NCBI RefSeq assembly: GCF_001605885.1
Contig: NZ_LRPE01000007.1
Location: 62,001 to 126,000 of the forward strand
Direction: 5' to 3'
Source of the DNA: Acinetobacter lactucae
GTDB lineage: Bacteria > Pseudomonadota > Gammaproteobacteria > Pseudomonadales > Moraxellaceae
DNA: 64,000 nt
Part shown: positions 50,890 to 60,044 of the stretch, piece by piece
How positions within the stretch are numbered: the stretch's first letter is position 1
Layout: each line of letters begins with the position of its first letter
Program-made: the position numbers and the translations under genes
The notes under the pieces: model-generated
Told to the model about the DNA's origin: nothing
The model's input: the letters and a program-made list of their open reading frames with translations, nothing else
The model's database searches: none

Positions 50890-51864
50890 ATGACTACATG
50901 TGAACAGACCACGTATGTCTTAAGTGAAGAAATGCAAAGCCTAGTGTATTGGAGCAGCATTTATTCACCAGCAGATGCAGATATTGACTCAATTCGTGCA
51001 GCATATGACGCGATGTGCCGACACTACACTTTGCCTCGTGATGGCAAGATCGAAGTTGAAGACCGTGTTGTTGCAAATGCAGAGCATCCGGTACCTGTTC
51101 GCATCTATTCACCAAAAACTAAACGACCTGAAGCTGGTTGGCCGTGTGTGATGTATTTACATGGTGGTGGTTGGATGGTCGGTGGACTCGATTCACATGA
51201 GTTTATTACCAGTTATTTATGTCAGGACTTAAATGCAGTTGTCATTGGTGTGGATTACCGCATGGCACCAGAGCATCGCTTTCCAGCAGCTTTTGAAGAC
51301 TGTTTAGCAGTCTATCAATGGCTTAAACAACATAGTTCTGACTGGCAGATTGATAGCCGAAATATCGTTCTAGCAGGCGATAGCGCAGGCGGTAACTTAG
51401 CAGCAGCTCTTGCAGTGCATCTACAGCATAGTGGTTTACAAGCTCAAGGTCTGGCTTTGGTTTATCCGTGTTTAACTACAGCACTTGATACACCAGCCGC
51501 ACAAAAGCATGCCCATGCGCCGTTATTAACAACCGAAGATATGCATTTTTATTTAAAGGAATATGCACCTAACTCACAAGATTGGCAGGATTTACGCCTA
51601 GCGCCTTTATTGGCAACGGATTTTTCAGATATGCCTGCCTGTTTTGTAGCTGTTGCAGAATATGACCCTTTAAGTGATGACGGTTATTTCCTTACCCAAA
51701 AATTGGAACAAGCAGGTATCCCTAACGAGTTCCATTTAGGCAAAGGTTTATTACATGGCAGTTTACGTCTCATGCGTGATTGTCCTGAAGTTCAACAGTT
51801 ATATCAAAACATGCTGAGTGCGATACGTCGCATGTTTGGCAGTGCCGAAAAGACATCAATTTAA
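50890..51864 (+). CDS. Alpha/beta hydrolase (HSL-type esterase) of the carnitine locus
   Basis: The 324-residue protein has the HSL-family oxyanion motif LHGGGWMVGG, the nucleophile elbow LAGDSAGGNLAAAL, the acid in AEYDPLSDDG and the histidine in KGLLHGSLRL. No signal peptide is seen, so it is cytoplasmic. It begins 11 bases after the carrier gene, in the same run. No such enzyme is required for free carnitine, so hydrolysis of O-acylcarnitines to carnitine is a reasonable guess; it is not shown by the sequence. Confidence 0.9.
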   Translation: MTTCEQTTYVLSEEMQSLVYWSSIYSPADADIDSIRAAYDAMCRHYTLPRDGKIEVEDRVVANAEHPVPVRIYSPKTKRPEAGWPCVMYLHGGGWMVGGLDSHEFITSYLCQDLNAVVIGVDYRMAPEHRFPAAFEDCLAVYQWLKQHSSDWQIDSRNIVLAGDSAGGNLAAALAVHLQHSGLQAQGLALVYPCLTTALDTPAAQKHAHAPLLTTEDMHFYLKEYAPNSQDWQDLRLAPLLATDFSDMPACFVAVAEYDPLSDDGYFLTQKLEQAGIPNEFHLGKGLLHGSLRLMRDCPEVQQLYQNMLSAIRRMFGSAEKTSI

Positions 51865-51906
51865 TATCGAGTCATTTGGACGAAAAGAATTTAATGGAGT
51901 AAAAAC

Positions 51907-53022
51907 ATGAGTGCAGTTGAAAAATTACCTGAAGATTTTTGTGCAAACCCAGATGTTGCATGGACTTTTCCTAAAGTTTTCTATACTTCATCGCAAGTTT
52001 TTGAGCATGAGAAAGAAGCAATCTTTGCTAAAAGCTGGATTTGTGTTGCACATGGCAGTGAATTGGCACAACCGAATGACTATATTACCCGTAAAGTAAT
52101 TGGTGAAAATATTGTCATCATTCGTGGTAAAGATAGTGTTTTACGTGCGTTTTATAATGTGTGTCCGCACCGTGGTCATGAGCTTTTAAGTGGCAGTGGT
52201 AAAGCAAAAAATGTAATTACTTGCCCATACCATGCTTGGACTTTCAAGCTAGACGGTAGCTTGGCTTTGGCACGTAACTGTGACCATGTTGAATCTTTTG
52301 ACAAAGAAAACTCAAGCATGGTTCCTTTAAAGGTGGAGGAATATGCAGGATTTGTTTTCATTAATATGGATGAAAATGCGACTTGTGTAGAAGACCAGCT
52401 TCCGGAATTTGCTGAGCGTTTAAATCAAGCATGTAGCGTAATTAAAGATTTGAAACTGGCGGCACGTTTTGTGACAGAAACTCCAGCAAACTGGAAAGTG
52501 ATTGTTGATAACTATCTAGAGTGTTACCACTGTGGACCAGCGCATCCTGGCTTTGCCGACTCGGTACAAGTTGATAAATATTGGCACACAACACATCAAA
52601 ACTGGACATTGCAATATGGCTTTGCACGCTCATCTGAGAAGTCATTTAAGCTTGATCCATCGGTAACTGATCCTGAGTTTCATGGTTTCTGGACTTGGCC
52701 TTGCACAATGTTCAACGTACCACCGGGCAGCAACTTCATGACTGTGATCTATGAATTCCCAGTTGATGCAGAAACGACTTTGCAGCATTACGATATTTAC
52801 TTCACGAACGAAGAACTTACTCAAGATCAGAAAGATTTGATTGAGTGGTATCGTAATGTATTCCGTCCTGAAGATTTGAACTTGGTCGAAAGCGTACAAC
52901 GTGGTTTGAAATCACGTGGTTATCGCGGTCAAGGCCGTATCATGACTGATAAACAACGCTCTGGTATCAGTGAACATGGTATTGCTTACTTCCAACATTT
53001 AGTGGCGCAGCATCACAAATAA
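51907..53022 (+). CDS. cntA: Carnitine monooxygenase, oxygenase subunit CntA
   Basis: CntA cleaves L-carnitine to trimethylamine and malic semialdehyde with O2. The 371-residue protein has the Rieske motif C86-x-H88 (NVCPHRGHE) and C106-x2-H109 (TCPYHAWTF), the non-haem iron histidines in YHCGPAHPGF (H208 and H213), and Glu205 in NYLECYH. Glu at 205 replaces the usual bridging Asp of Rieske oxygenases and is the mark of CntA/YeaW. The reductase gene cntB is two genes downstream. Confidence 0.97.
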   Translation: MSAVEKLPEDFCANPDVAWTFPKVFYTSSQVFEHEKEAIFAKSWICVAHGSELAQPNDYITRKVIGENIVIIRGKDSVLRAFYNVCPHRGHELLSGSGKAKNVITCPYHAWTFKLDGSLALARNCDHVESFDKENSSMVPLKVEEYAGFVFINMDENATCVEDQLPEFAERLNQACSVIKDLKLAARFVTETPANWKVIVDNYLECYHCGPAHPGFADSVQVDKYWHTTHQNWTLQYGFARSSEKSFKLDPSVTDPEFHGFWTWPCTMFNVPPGSNFMTVIYEFPVDAETTLQHYDIYFTNEELTQDQKDLIEWYRNVFRPEDLNLVESVQRGLKSRGYRGQGRIMTDKQRSGISEHGIAYFQHLVAQHHK

Positions 53023-53085
53023 AATAAATGGATTTATTCAGGTGTAAAGATGACTTGCACCTGATTCTTCAGTTAGGAAGATGAT

Positions 53086-54537
53086 ATGTCGAGTTTACAA
53101 AGTACTGAATTATTTCAGCAACAAGCCTATATTAACGGGCAATGGTTAGCTGCACAGTCAAATGCAACGGTTCCAGTGACTAACCCAGCAACAGGCGAAG
53201 AAATTGGCACAATTCCAAATATGGGAGCGGCTGAGGCTACTCAAGCAGTTGAGGCTGCTTATACTGCTTTGCAAAGTTGGAAGGCTTTAACTGCCCAAAA
53301 TCGTGCAGATATTTTATTAGCTTGGTACAAACTGGTTCTCGATCATACCGATGAACTTGCTTTAATCATGACCATTGAGCAAGGAAAACCTTTGGCAGAA
53401 GCGAAAGGCGAGGTGCGTTATGCAGCATCATTTATTCAATGGTTTGCCGAAGAAGGCAAACGTATTTATGGCGATGTGATTCCAACTATCAATAATCAGC
53501 AGCGTTTTATTATTAGTAAAGAACCTGTGGGTGTCGTGGCTGCTATTACGCCGTGGAATTTCCCAATCGCCATGATTACCCGTAAAGCAGCTCCCGCTTT
53601 AGCAGCAGGATGTACGGTTGTCATTAAGCCAGCAAATGAAACACCTTACTGCGCGTTAGCGATTGCGAAACTTGCAGAAAAAGCAGGTATTCCGGCTGGT
53701 GTGATTAATGTTGTGACCGGTAAATCTCAAGAAATTGGCTCTGTATTTACTTCACATGAAAAAGTGAAAAAATTGACCTTCACTGGCTCAACTCCAGTGG
53801 GACGCCTACTGATGCAGCAGTGTTCAAGCACCATTAAAAAGTTGGCACTTGAGTTAGGCGGTAACGCTCCTCTGATTGTGTTTGATGATGCCGATTTAGA
53901 TAAAGCTGTACAAGGTGCGATTTTTGCCAAGTTCCGTAATGCAGGCCAGACCTGTGTTTGTGCTAACCGCATTTATGTACATGACAATATTTATCAAGTT
54001 TTTGCCGAGAAGTTTGTACAAGAAGTACAAAAGTTTAAAGTCGGTAATGGACTTGAAGATGGCGTGCAAATTGGACCATTAATTAATGAAAAAGCAGTGT
54101 TAAAAGCACAGCAGTTGACTGATGACGCGGTAAGTAAAGGCGCTAAGGTTGCTTGTGGTGGTAAACAGCATGCTTTAGGACAGACCTTTTATGAGCCATC
54201 GGTTTTAACTAACGTTGACCGTACGATGGAAATTGTCCAAGAAGAAATTTTTGGTCCAGTTGCACCGCTCATTCGTTTTACTGATGAGGCTGATGTTGTT
54301 GCTCAAGCAAATGACACCATCTTTGGTTTGGCCGCTTATATTTATAGCGAAAATATTTCACGTTTATGGCGAGTGTCAGAACAGCTTGAATATGGAATGG
54401 TCGGTATGAATGCCACAGCAATTTCAAATGAAGTTGTACCCTTTGGCGGTGTGAAACAATCAGGTGTTGGGCGTGAAGGCTCAAAGTACGGTCTTGAAGA
54501 GTTCATGACCATTAAATATATGTGTTTAGGGCTTTAA
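53086..54537 (+). CDS. Aldehyde dehydrogenase, probable malic semialdehyde dehydrogenase
   Basis: The 483-residue protein is of the GabD (succinate semialdehyde dehydrogenase) type: [29 protein letters not shown], the general base in [12 protein letters not shown] and the nucleophilic cysteine in [33 protein letters not shown] follows. Between cntA and cntB the natural substrate is malic semialdehyde, giving malate; the exact substrate is inferred. Confidence 0.92.
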   Translation: MSSLQSTELFQQQAYINGQWLAAQSNATVPVTNPATGEEIGTIPNMGAAEATQAVEAAYTALQSWKALTAQNRADILLAWYKLVLDHTDELALIMTIEQGKPLAEAKGEVRYAASFIQWFAEEGKRIYGDVIPTINNQQRFIISKEPVGVVAAITPWNFPIAMITRKAAPALAAGCTVVIKPANETPYCALAIAKLAEKAGIPAGVINVVTGKSQEIGSVFTSHEKVKKLTFTGSTPVGRLLMQQCSSTIKKLALELGGNAPLIVFDDADLDKAVQGAIFAKFRNAGQTCVCANRIYVHDNIYQVFAEKFVQEVQKFKVGNGLEDGVQIGPLINEKAVLKAQQLTDDAVSKGAKVACGGKQHALGQTFYEPSVLTNVDRTMEIVQEEIFGPVAPLIRFTDEADVVAQANDTIFGLAAYIYSENISRLWRVSEQLEYGMVGMNATAISNEVVPFGGVKQSGVGREGSKYGLEEFMTIKYMCLGL

Positions 54538-54584
54538 GGATAAGCCCTAACAACAAAAATATGCGGTAAAAGAAGGATTCTAAT

Positions 54585-55541
54585 ATGGCTAGTCATTATG
54601 AAATGTTCCCGGCGGTTGTTACTCATGTGGAGCAGCTAACCCCTTTAATCAAACGGTTTACGTTCAAACGTCAAGATGGGCAGAACTTTCCTCGATTTAG
54701 TGGGGGAAGCCATATTATTGTCAAAATGAATGAACAGCTTTCAAATGCCTATTCATTGATGAGCTGTACACAAGACCTATCGACGTACCAAGTCTGCGTT
54801 CGTAAAGATGTGGAAGGTAAGGGTGGTTCAGTGTTTATGCATGATCAGTGTAATGAGGGCTGTGAAATTCAGATTTCAGAACCAAAAAATTTATTTCCAT
54901 TAGCCGAAACAGGCAATAAACATATTTTAATTGCAGGTGGAATTGGCATTACACCATTCTTGCCGCAAATGGATGAACTTGCGGCACGCGGTGTTGATTT
55001 TGAACTACATTATGCTTATCGCTCGCCTGAACATGCGGCTTTGTTAGATGAGCTAAAGCAGAAACATGCCGAGCATGTATTTAGTTATGTTGACTCAGAA
55101 GGCTGTACATTGAATTTGGATGAATTAATTTCATCGCAACCTAAAGGCACACATGTCTATGTCTGTGGACCGAAACCCATGATTGATGCGGTAATTGACT
55201 GTTGTAATAAGCATCGTTATCGCGACGAGTACATTCATTGGGAACAATTTGCGTCAACAGTTCCTGAAGATGGTGAAGCATTTACGGTAGTACTCGCTAA
55301 GTCTAATCAAGAAATTGAAGTACAAAGTAATCAGACGATTTTACAAGCCATCGAAACATTAAATATTGATGTGGAGTGCTTATGTCGCGAAGGCGTATGC
55401 GGTACATGTGAAACTGCTATTTTAGAAGGTGAGGCAGATCACTTTGATCAATACTTAAGTGATGCAGAAAAGGCTTCACAGAAGAGCATGATGATTTGTG
55501 TATCGAGAGCTAAAGGTAAAAAATTAGTATTAGATCTTTAA
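54585..55541 (+). CDS. cntB: Carnitine monooxygenase, reductase subunit CntB
   Basis: CntB passes electrons from NAD(P)H to CntA. The 318-residue protein is of the phthalate dioxygenase reductase type: an FMN-binding N-terminal domain (SNAYSLMS), a nucleotide-binding domain (ILIAGGIGITPFLPQMDEL, HVYVCGPKPMIDAV) and a C-terminal plant-type [2Fe-2S] domain with CLCREGVCGTCETA and a later cysteine in MMICVSRA. It ends the carnitine run; the second tRNA-Met lies 157 bases downstream. Confidence 0.96.
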   Translation: MASHYEMFPAVVTHVEQLTPLIKRFTFKRQDGQNFPRFSGGSHIIVKMNEQLSNAYSLMSCTQDLSTYQVCVRKDVEGKGGSVFMHDQCNEGCEIQISEPKNLFPLAETGNKHILIAGGIGITPFLPQMDELAARGVDFELHYAYRSPEHAALLDELKQKHAEHVFSYVDSEGCTLNLDELISSQPKGTHVYVCGPKPMIDAVIDCCNKHRYRDEYIHWEQFASTVPEDGEAFTVVLAKSNQEIEVQSNQTILQAIETLNIDVECLCREGVCGTCETAILEGEADHFDQYLSDAEKASQKSMMICVSRAKGKKLVLDL

Positions 55542-55654
55542 TATATTTCTGTGGCCGATCAATTGCTTAAAGCAAAAAATTGCTAAAAAAAGAACAAATA
55601 ATGATGATCTGAATCTTATTTGTTCAATTGATGGGCATTAAGGGTTTTTACCTA

Positions 55655-55683
55655 TTGACCTGTTATACAGAACTATAGATAAT
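55655..55683 (+). promoter_or_regulatory. Promoter of tRNA-Met copy 2
   Basis: TTGACC (55655-55660), a 17-base spacer and GATAAT (55678-55683), 15 bases before the tRNA. The -35 and spacer differ from copy 1, while the -10 and the sequence after it match closely. Confidence 0.85.
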
Positions 55684-55698
55684 GCGCACACAGTTTAC

Positions 55699-55775
55699 GG
55701 CTATGTAGCTCAGTTGGTTAGAGCACCGCACTCATAATGCGGGGGTCACAAGTTCAAGTCTCGTCATAGCCACCA
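55699..55775 (+). tRNA. tRNA-Met (CAT), elongator, copy 2
   Basis: All 77 bases are identical to copy 1 at 45545, including the encoded CCA. Together the two copies bracket the carnitine locus. Confidence 0.94.
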
Positions 55776-55781
55776 TTTTAA

Positions 55782-55809
55782 AAACCACGCTCCTGCGTGG
55801 TTTCTTTTT
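55782..55809. terminator. Terminator of tRNA-Met copy 2
   Basis: AAACCACGC, loop TCCT, GCGTGGTTT and CTTTTTA. The stem is almost that of copy 1. It also lies at the end of the convergent gene at 55819. Confidence 0.88.
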
Positions 55810-55818
55810 ATCTATTTT

Positions 55819-56847
55819 TTACTCATTAAAATGTTTTTCAATCATATCGAGTGTTTTTGAGCTTTGATAAAAAGGAGCTAAAAGTGCTTGAAGTAATGGT
55901 TCTAAAATACCGTGTTCGTTAAAGGCATCCATAACCTTTGGATAAAAACGTAAAGCCTCTGTTTGTAAGTCGCTTTCGGTTAACCCAATCTCATTTAATA
56001 CTTCAAATAAACTCTGATCTTTATAAAAATCATAAAAAACTTCTACGCCATACAAAATCAGATCTTGCATAAATTCTGATTGGCGTAATTCTTTCCAATA
56101 TTCATAAATTAAAACAAAGAACTCTTCTACATCGAGAGGAGTGAGCTGTTTCATAAACTCATACATTTTTTTATGTCTAATATCTTCCCAAACATGGCGC
56201 ACTAGACTTTCTAAATCTTCGCTCGATAAAAGACTTAATTCTGTAAGTTGCTCATGAATAAAGCCAGCAATCCAAGTTTCAAGTTTATGCTCAAGACGTT
56301 GTTGTTGTAAAAATGAGAATTTTTTGAGCTTATGTTGCCATTCAAAATGGTAGTCATCTACTCTAGATGCTGTTAGAAATTTTGGTAATTTTTGTTCTAA
56401 GGTTGAAGTTGCAATGTATTGGCAAAGTTGTTGTACAGAAGGACTAGTTCTTAAAAACTGATTGAGATAATGAGGAATATGTTCCATTTCCAAAAATTTG
56501 GAAAGCCACATTTCAAACTGGTGGTCAGAGACCAAGTCCTGTAGCTGAATTGGAGACTTCATGGCAGATAGATAGATACGCTGCGCGATTTCCCCAATAA
56601 ACTCAAGTAAACCGGCCCCTAGCTGCATTTCAAAAGCATAGCGTTTCACAACGGCTTGTAATTGCTCTAAATCAACAACTTCATGTAGCTTGATTTCATC
56701 AGCATGTTGCATAAACAGTTGTATGAACTGCTGGAAATAAATAGGTGAGTTTTCTATAGATAATTGTTTTTTGAAAAATTCCACCTGCTCAAGCAAAAGT
56801 GCTTGAGCAAGTGCTGTAGTTTTTGATGAGTTTTTCTGCTCAGTCAT
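55819..56847 (-). CDS. Unknown helical protein coupled to nadE
   Basis: I do not recognise a family. From ATG 56847 (MTEQKNSSKTTALAQ) it has 342 residues with no signal peptide or membrane segment. It is predicted to be almost all alpha-helical, rich in Leu, Gln, Glu and aromatic residues (LVRHVWEDIRHKKMYEFM, LDVEEFFVLIYEYWKEL). The start overlaps the end of nadE by 8 bases, so the two are translationally coupled. Codons upstream of 56847 lie inside nadE. The coupling hints at a link to NAD synthesis but does not prove one. Confidence 0.78.
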   Translation of the reverse strand: MTEQKNSSKTTALAQALLLEQVEFFKKQLSIENSPIYFQQFIQLFMQHADEIKLHEVVDLEQLQAVVKRYAFEMQLGAGLLEFIGEIAQRIYLSAMKSPIQLQDLVSDHQFEMWLSKFLEMEHIPHYLNQFLRTSPSVQQLCQYIATSTLEQKLPKFLTASRVDDYHFEWQHKLKKFSFLQQQRLEHKLETWIAGFIHEQLTELSLLSSEDLESLVRHVWEDIRHKKMYEFMKQLTPLDVEEFFVLIYEYWKELRQSEFMQDLILYGVEVFYDFYKDQSLFEVLNEIGLTESDLQTEALRFYPKVMDAFNEHGILEPLLQALLAPFYQSSKTLDMIEKHFNE

Positions 56848-58465
56848 TCGCTGTCCAACCGTTGACAATCGGATAACGTCGTTCGCGACTAAATGCACGA
56901 GAAGTAATTCTCGGGCCAATCGCACCTTGACGACGTTTGTACTCATTACGATCAACTAAACGGATGACTTTTTCAACAACTTCTTTATCAAAACCTTTGG
57001 CAATAATGTCGGCCTGACCTAAATCTTCTTCAATGTATGCATACAGGATGGCATCCAATACATCATATGCTGGTAAAGAGTCTTGGTCTTTTTGATCTGG
57101 ACGAAGTTCTGCAGAAGGTGGGCGGGTAATCACACGCTCAGGAATCACAGGCGTTTCACTTAAGCTATTACGGTATTTTGCTAATTCAAACACGATAGTT
57201 TTATAAACATCTTTTAGAACCGCAAAGCCACCAACCATATCGCCATAAAGCGTACAGTAGCCAACTGAAAGTTCAGATTTATTCCCTGTAGCAAGGACTA
57301 AATTACCAAACTTGTTTGATAAGCCCATAAGCAATGTGCCACGAGCACGCGCTTGTAAATTTTCTTCCGTTGCGTCAGCTGGTGAATTACCAAAGAAAGG
57401 ATACAAAGTTTGCATGAAGCTATTTACGATTGAGTGAATTTCAGCAATACCGAAAGTTACACCCATACGGCGAGCTTGTTCAGCCGCATCTTCTACACTA
57501 ATTTGAGAAGTGTAGGTATAAGGCATCATTACAGCTTGTACTTTTTCTGCTCCGATTGCATCAACAGCAATCGCAAGTGTAAGGGCAGAGTCGATACCAC
57601 CAGAAAGACCCAAAATCACACCTGGGAATCCTGAGCGCTCTACATAGTCACGAGTTGCCATGACTAAACCTTGATAGATCTCAGCAAAGGTTTCTAATGC
57701 AGGAGCAGACTCAGTGACTTTAAATAACTTTGTATCACGGTCAAATTCAGCAATATAAATGTCTTCTTTGAAGCTCGGTGCTTGTAAAGCAATTTCACCA
57801 TTTTGATTGCTGACAAAACTTGTGCCATCAAAAATTAAATCGTCTTGTCCACCCACTTGGTTAACGTAAACAATATTTAGATGAAGTTGTTTTGCAAGTT
57901 CACTCAAGGTCTGTATACGGTGTTGTGGTTTGCCGACTTCATATGGTGATGAGTTGAGTACAAGAGCAGTATCAACATTTAATTGGCTCAACTGTTTGAC
58001 TGTATTAATTGACCAGATATCTTCACAGATTAATACACCAAATTTATGTCCAAGATATTCAAACACCAAATGCTGATGGCCTTTTTGGAAATAACGTTTT
58101 TCATCAAAGACGCCATAGTTTGGTAAATTATGTTTATTAAAAACACCCAAAACTTGACCGTCTTTCATGACAGCAGCAGAATTATAACGTTGGCCATCTT
58201 CTGTCTGGTTCACAAATCCGAAAACCATGACAATGTCTTTAACTTCGGCAATTTGTGCAAAGGCCTTTTGCATACGTTTATTTAAATTTGGACGTAACAA
58301 TAGATCTTCAGCTGGATAACCAATAACAGAAAGCTCGGGAAAAATAATCAGGTCAGCGTCTTGTTTTTTCGCCTGATTTACTTGCTCAATCATCTTTTGG
58401 GTGTTTGAGTCAATATTGCCAATATGCGGAGAAAACTGAGCAAGGGCAACTTTAAAACTTTTCAT
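56840..58465 (-). CDS. nadE: Glutamine-dependent NAD+ synthetase NadE
   Basis: NadE converts nicotinate adenine dinucleotide to NAD+. The 541-residue protein has an N-terminal nitrilase-type glutaminase domain (FPELSVIGYPAED, NKHNLPNYGVFDEKRYF, and the catalytic cysteine in GVLICEDIW) and a C-terminal synthetase domain with the PP-loop VILGLSGGIDSALTLAIA and ATGNKSELSVGYCTLYGDM. The following unknown gene overlaps by 8 bases. Confidence 0.96.
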   Translation of the reverse strand: MKSFKVALAQFSPHIGNIDSNTQKMIEQVNQAKKQDADLIIFPELSVIGYPAEDLLLRPNLNKRMQKAFAQIAEVKDIVMVFGFVNQTEDGQRYNSAAVMKDGQVLGVFNKHNLPNYGVFDEKRYFQKGHQHLVFEYLGHKFGVLICEDIWSINTVKQLSQLNVDTALVLNSSPYEVGKPQHRIQTLSELAKQLHLNIVYVNQVGGQDDLIFDGTSFVSNQNGEIALQAPSFKEDIYIAEFDRDTKLFKVTESAPALETFAEIYQGLVMATRDYVERSGFPGVILGLSGGIDSALTLAIAVDAIGAEKVQAVMMPYTYTSQISVEDAAEQARRMGVTFGIAEIHSIVNSFMQTLYPFFGNSPADATEENLQARARGTLLMGLSNKFGNLVLATGNKSELSVGYCTLYGDMVGGFAVLKDVYKTIVFELAKYRNSLSETPVIPERVITRPPSAELRPDQKDQDSLPAYDVLDAILYAYIEEDLGQADIIAKGFDKEVVEKVIRLVDRNEYKRRQGAIGPRITSRAFSRERRYPIVNGWTAND

Positions 58466-58850
58466 TCAAACCTAATCCTAGATCATAACGAATATAGATA
58501 CACACAGTGTTGATTTTTATGGATATAATTTTTCAACGATGTGTATGATACGATAGTAAACAATTAAAATAGTAAACAAAAATGTCAAGATCAATAATAT
58601 ATACCAATCCCATATTTTCTGCGTAAAAATAACGAGATTTTCTGTATAGAATAGAAACAGGCTTCATTATTTTTATTGTTTGTATACTGCCTTATCACAA
58701 GCTAATTTGGAATAAGTCTGTTCTATTTTTTTCAATAATTTGAATTGAATAAGCGCACTTTTATAGTTTAGATAAGTATTTCTGATTTATAAGAATTCTC
58801 ATTTACATTACGCAAAAAATGTTACGTTCAAAGTGAGATTGATTATTTAG
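58466..58850. other. AT-rich gap upstream of nadE
   Basis: No coding frame or RNA gene is recognised in these 385 bases. An 11-base direct repeat, ATAGTAAACAA, occurs at 58553-58563 and 58569-58579, about 90 bases upstream of the nadE start, and may bind a regulator. Confidence 0.5.
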
Positions 58851-59411
58851 TTACAAATGAAGTTGAGGTGAACAGATAATATTCGGAATTTTTCCTGAGC
58901 AAATATCGCGCGCAATTTCGCCTTGCTGTTCAATATTATACGTACTAAATGCCTTGTTAGGGTGGTAGGTATATTTGTAGGGATTGTAACTTTTAAAGCT
59001 GAGGTAATAGGCTGATTGTAATAAAGCACCTTTAAGTAGTACATGAATGCCTTTTTGATATTGCATGACGTGTGTGAGTTCGTGAATAAAAATACCCTGC
59101 ATAAACTTAGATTCTAAAGCGTAATTTTCGCTGTAATCAGCAGGATTGACATAAATATTCCCATTTGGGGCCATGAAAATACCGCAAGTCTGCCAAGGGA
59201 GGTAGCGCGTAGCAATAATTTTAGGCCGTTCACAATCAAGCATGTCGCCGAAAACCATTTGTGCCAATAATTTTTCTTGAGTAGTCAAATGTCTAATCGG
59301 GTAATTTTTTAAGTGACGGAAAATAAAAAGTGTAAGAAGAATAAATGGTGTATGGATTAAGCGTTTAAAGGCATTAATAGTTAGCATAGCTTTGCCATTA
59401 AATGAGTTCAT
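58851..59411 (-). CDS. HEXXH-motif putative metallopeptidase-like protein
   Basis: The 186-residue protein has an N-terminal hydrophobic stretch (FILLTLFIFRHL) that may be a membrane anchor. It then shows the zinc motif GIFIHELTHVMQYQKG and, about 55 residues later, NIEQQGEIARDI, whose glutamate could be a third zinc ligand as in DUF4157- and Vgr/Rhs-associated zinc proteins. The pattern PNGNIYVNPADYSENYA precedes the motif. No secretion or effector gene is nearby. The start may instead be ATG 59387. Confidence 0.65.
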   Translation of the reverse strand: MNSFNGKAMLTINAFKRLIHTPFILLTLFIFRHLKNYPIRHLTTQEKLLAQMVFGDMLDCERPKIIATRYLPWQTCGIFMAPNGNIYVNPADYSENYALESKFMQGIFIHELTHVMQYQKGIHVLLKGALLQSAYYLSFKSYNPYKYTYHPNKAFSTYNIEQQGEIARDICSGKIPNIICSPQLHL

Positions 59412-59564
59412 CTATTTCTTTAGCATAGTATAGGTTAGGTATTGCTAAATAAAGAGCTATGACTATTCATTAGTTTTATAGTTCTGTTTTGAGAAATATA
59501 ATTGTTTGAATAGATTGTGCATTTTATTATGATTAATAAAAGACTTCTTAGAGAATAAAAGCAA

Positions 59565-59588
59565 AAGCCCCAGTTAGAACTGAGGCTT
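59565..59588 (-). terminator. Terminator at the end of hemJ
   Basis: On the minus strand AAGCCTCAGTT and AACTGGGGCTT pair around a 2-3 base loop, followed by TTGCTTTTATT. The hemJ stop codon (59574-59576) lies within the hairpin. Confidence 0.75.
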
Positions 59589-60026
59589 TACAACAACTAA
59601 AATCACAACAGCAAATAAAATTAAGGTTGGCATTTCATTAAAGAAGCGCCAGAACTTATGTGATTTATAGTGAGCATTTCCGATGAGCTTTTTACGATAA
59701 TAGCCACATACCAAATGATAAATCACTAATAAAGCCACTAATCCAACTTTGAGGTAAAACCATGTTGCATCATGATAATGTCGAGTTGCATCACCCCACT
59801 CGACAAGAAAGTGGGCGGTAATTAATGTAGCAATCATCGAAGGCCACATAATTCCGCGATACAACTTACGTTCCATTACCTCAAAGCGCTGATGACTTGC
59901 AGCATCTTCACTCATAGCATGATAAACATATAGACGTGGTAAGTAGAACAAAGCAGCGAACCAGCAAACCACGGCAATAATATGTAATGCTTTTACCCAC
60001 AAAAAAGCATCAGAAGGTGCATCCAT
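59574..60026 (-). CDS. hemJ: Protoporphyrinogen IX oxidase HemJ
   Basis: HemJ oxidises protoporphyrinogen IX in haem synthesis. This form was first tested in Acinetobacter baylyi, which lacks HemG and HemY. The 150-residue membrane protein has four hydrophobic segments, a conserved histidine in the first (LHIIAVVCWFAALFYLPRLY), AHFLVEW in the third region and WFYLKVGLVALLVIYHLVC. The gene follows fabB by 18 bases and may share its transcript. Confidence 0.92.
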   Translation of the reverse strand: MDAPSDAFLWVKALHIIAVVCWFAALFYLPRLYVYHAMSEDAASHQRFEVMERKLYRGIMWPSMIATLITAHFLVEWGDATRHYHDATWFYLKVGLVALLVIYHLVCGYYRKKLIGNAHYKSHKFWRFFNEMPTLILFAVVILVVVKPQF

Positions 60027-60044
60027 CGATAATCCTAGGTGGGA

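Noticed and set aside
45545..55775. Integrative element or prophage using tRNA-Met as attachment site
   Set aside because: The flanking copies are compatible with this, but there is no integrase, excisionase or phage gene between them, so only the duplication is reported.
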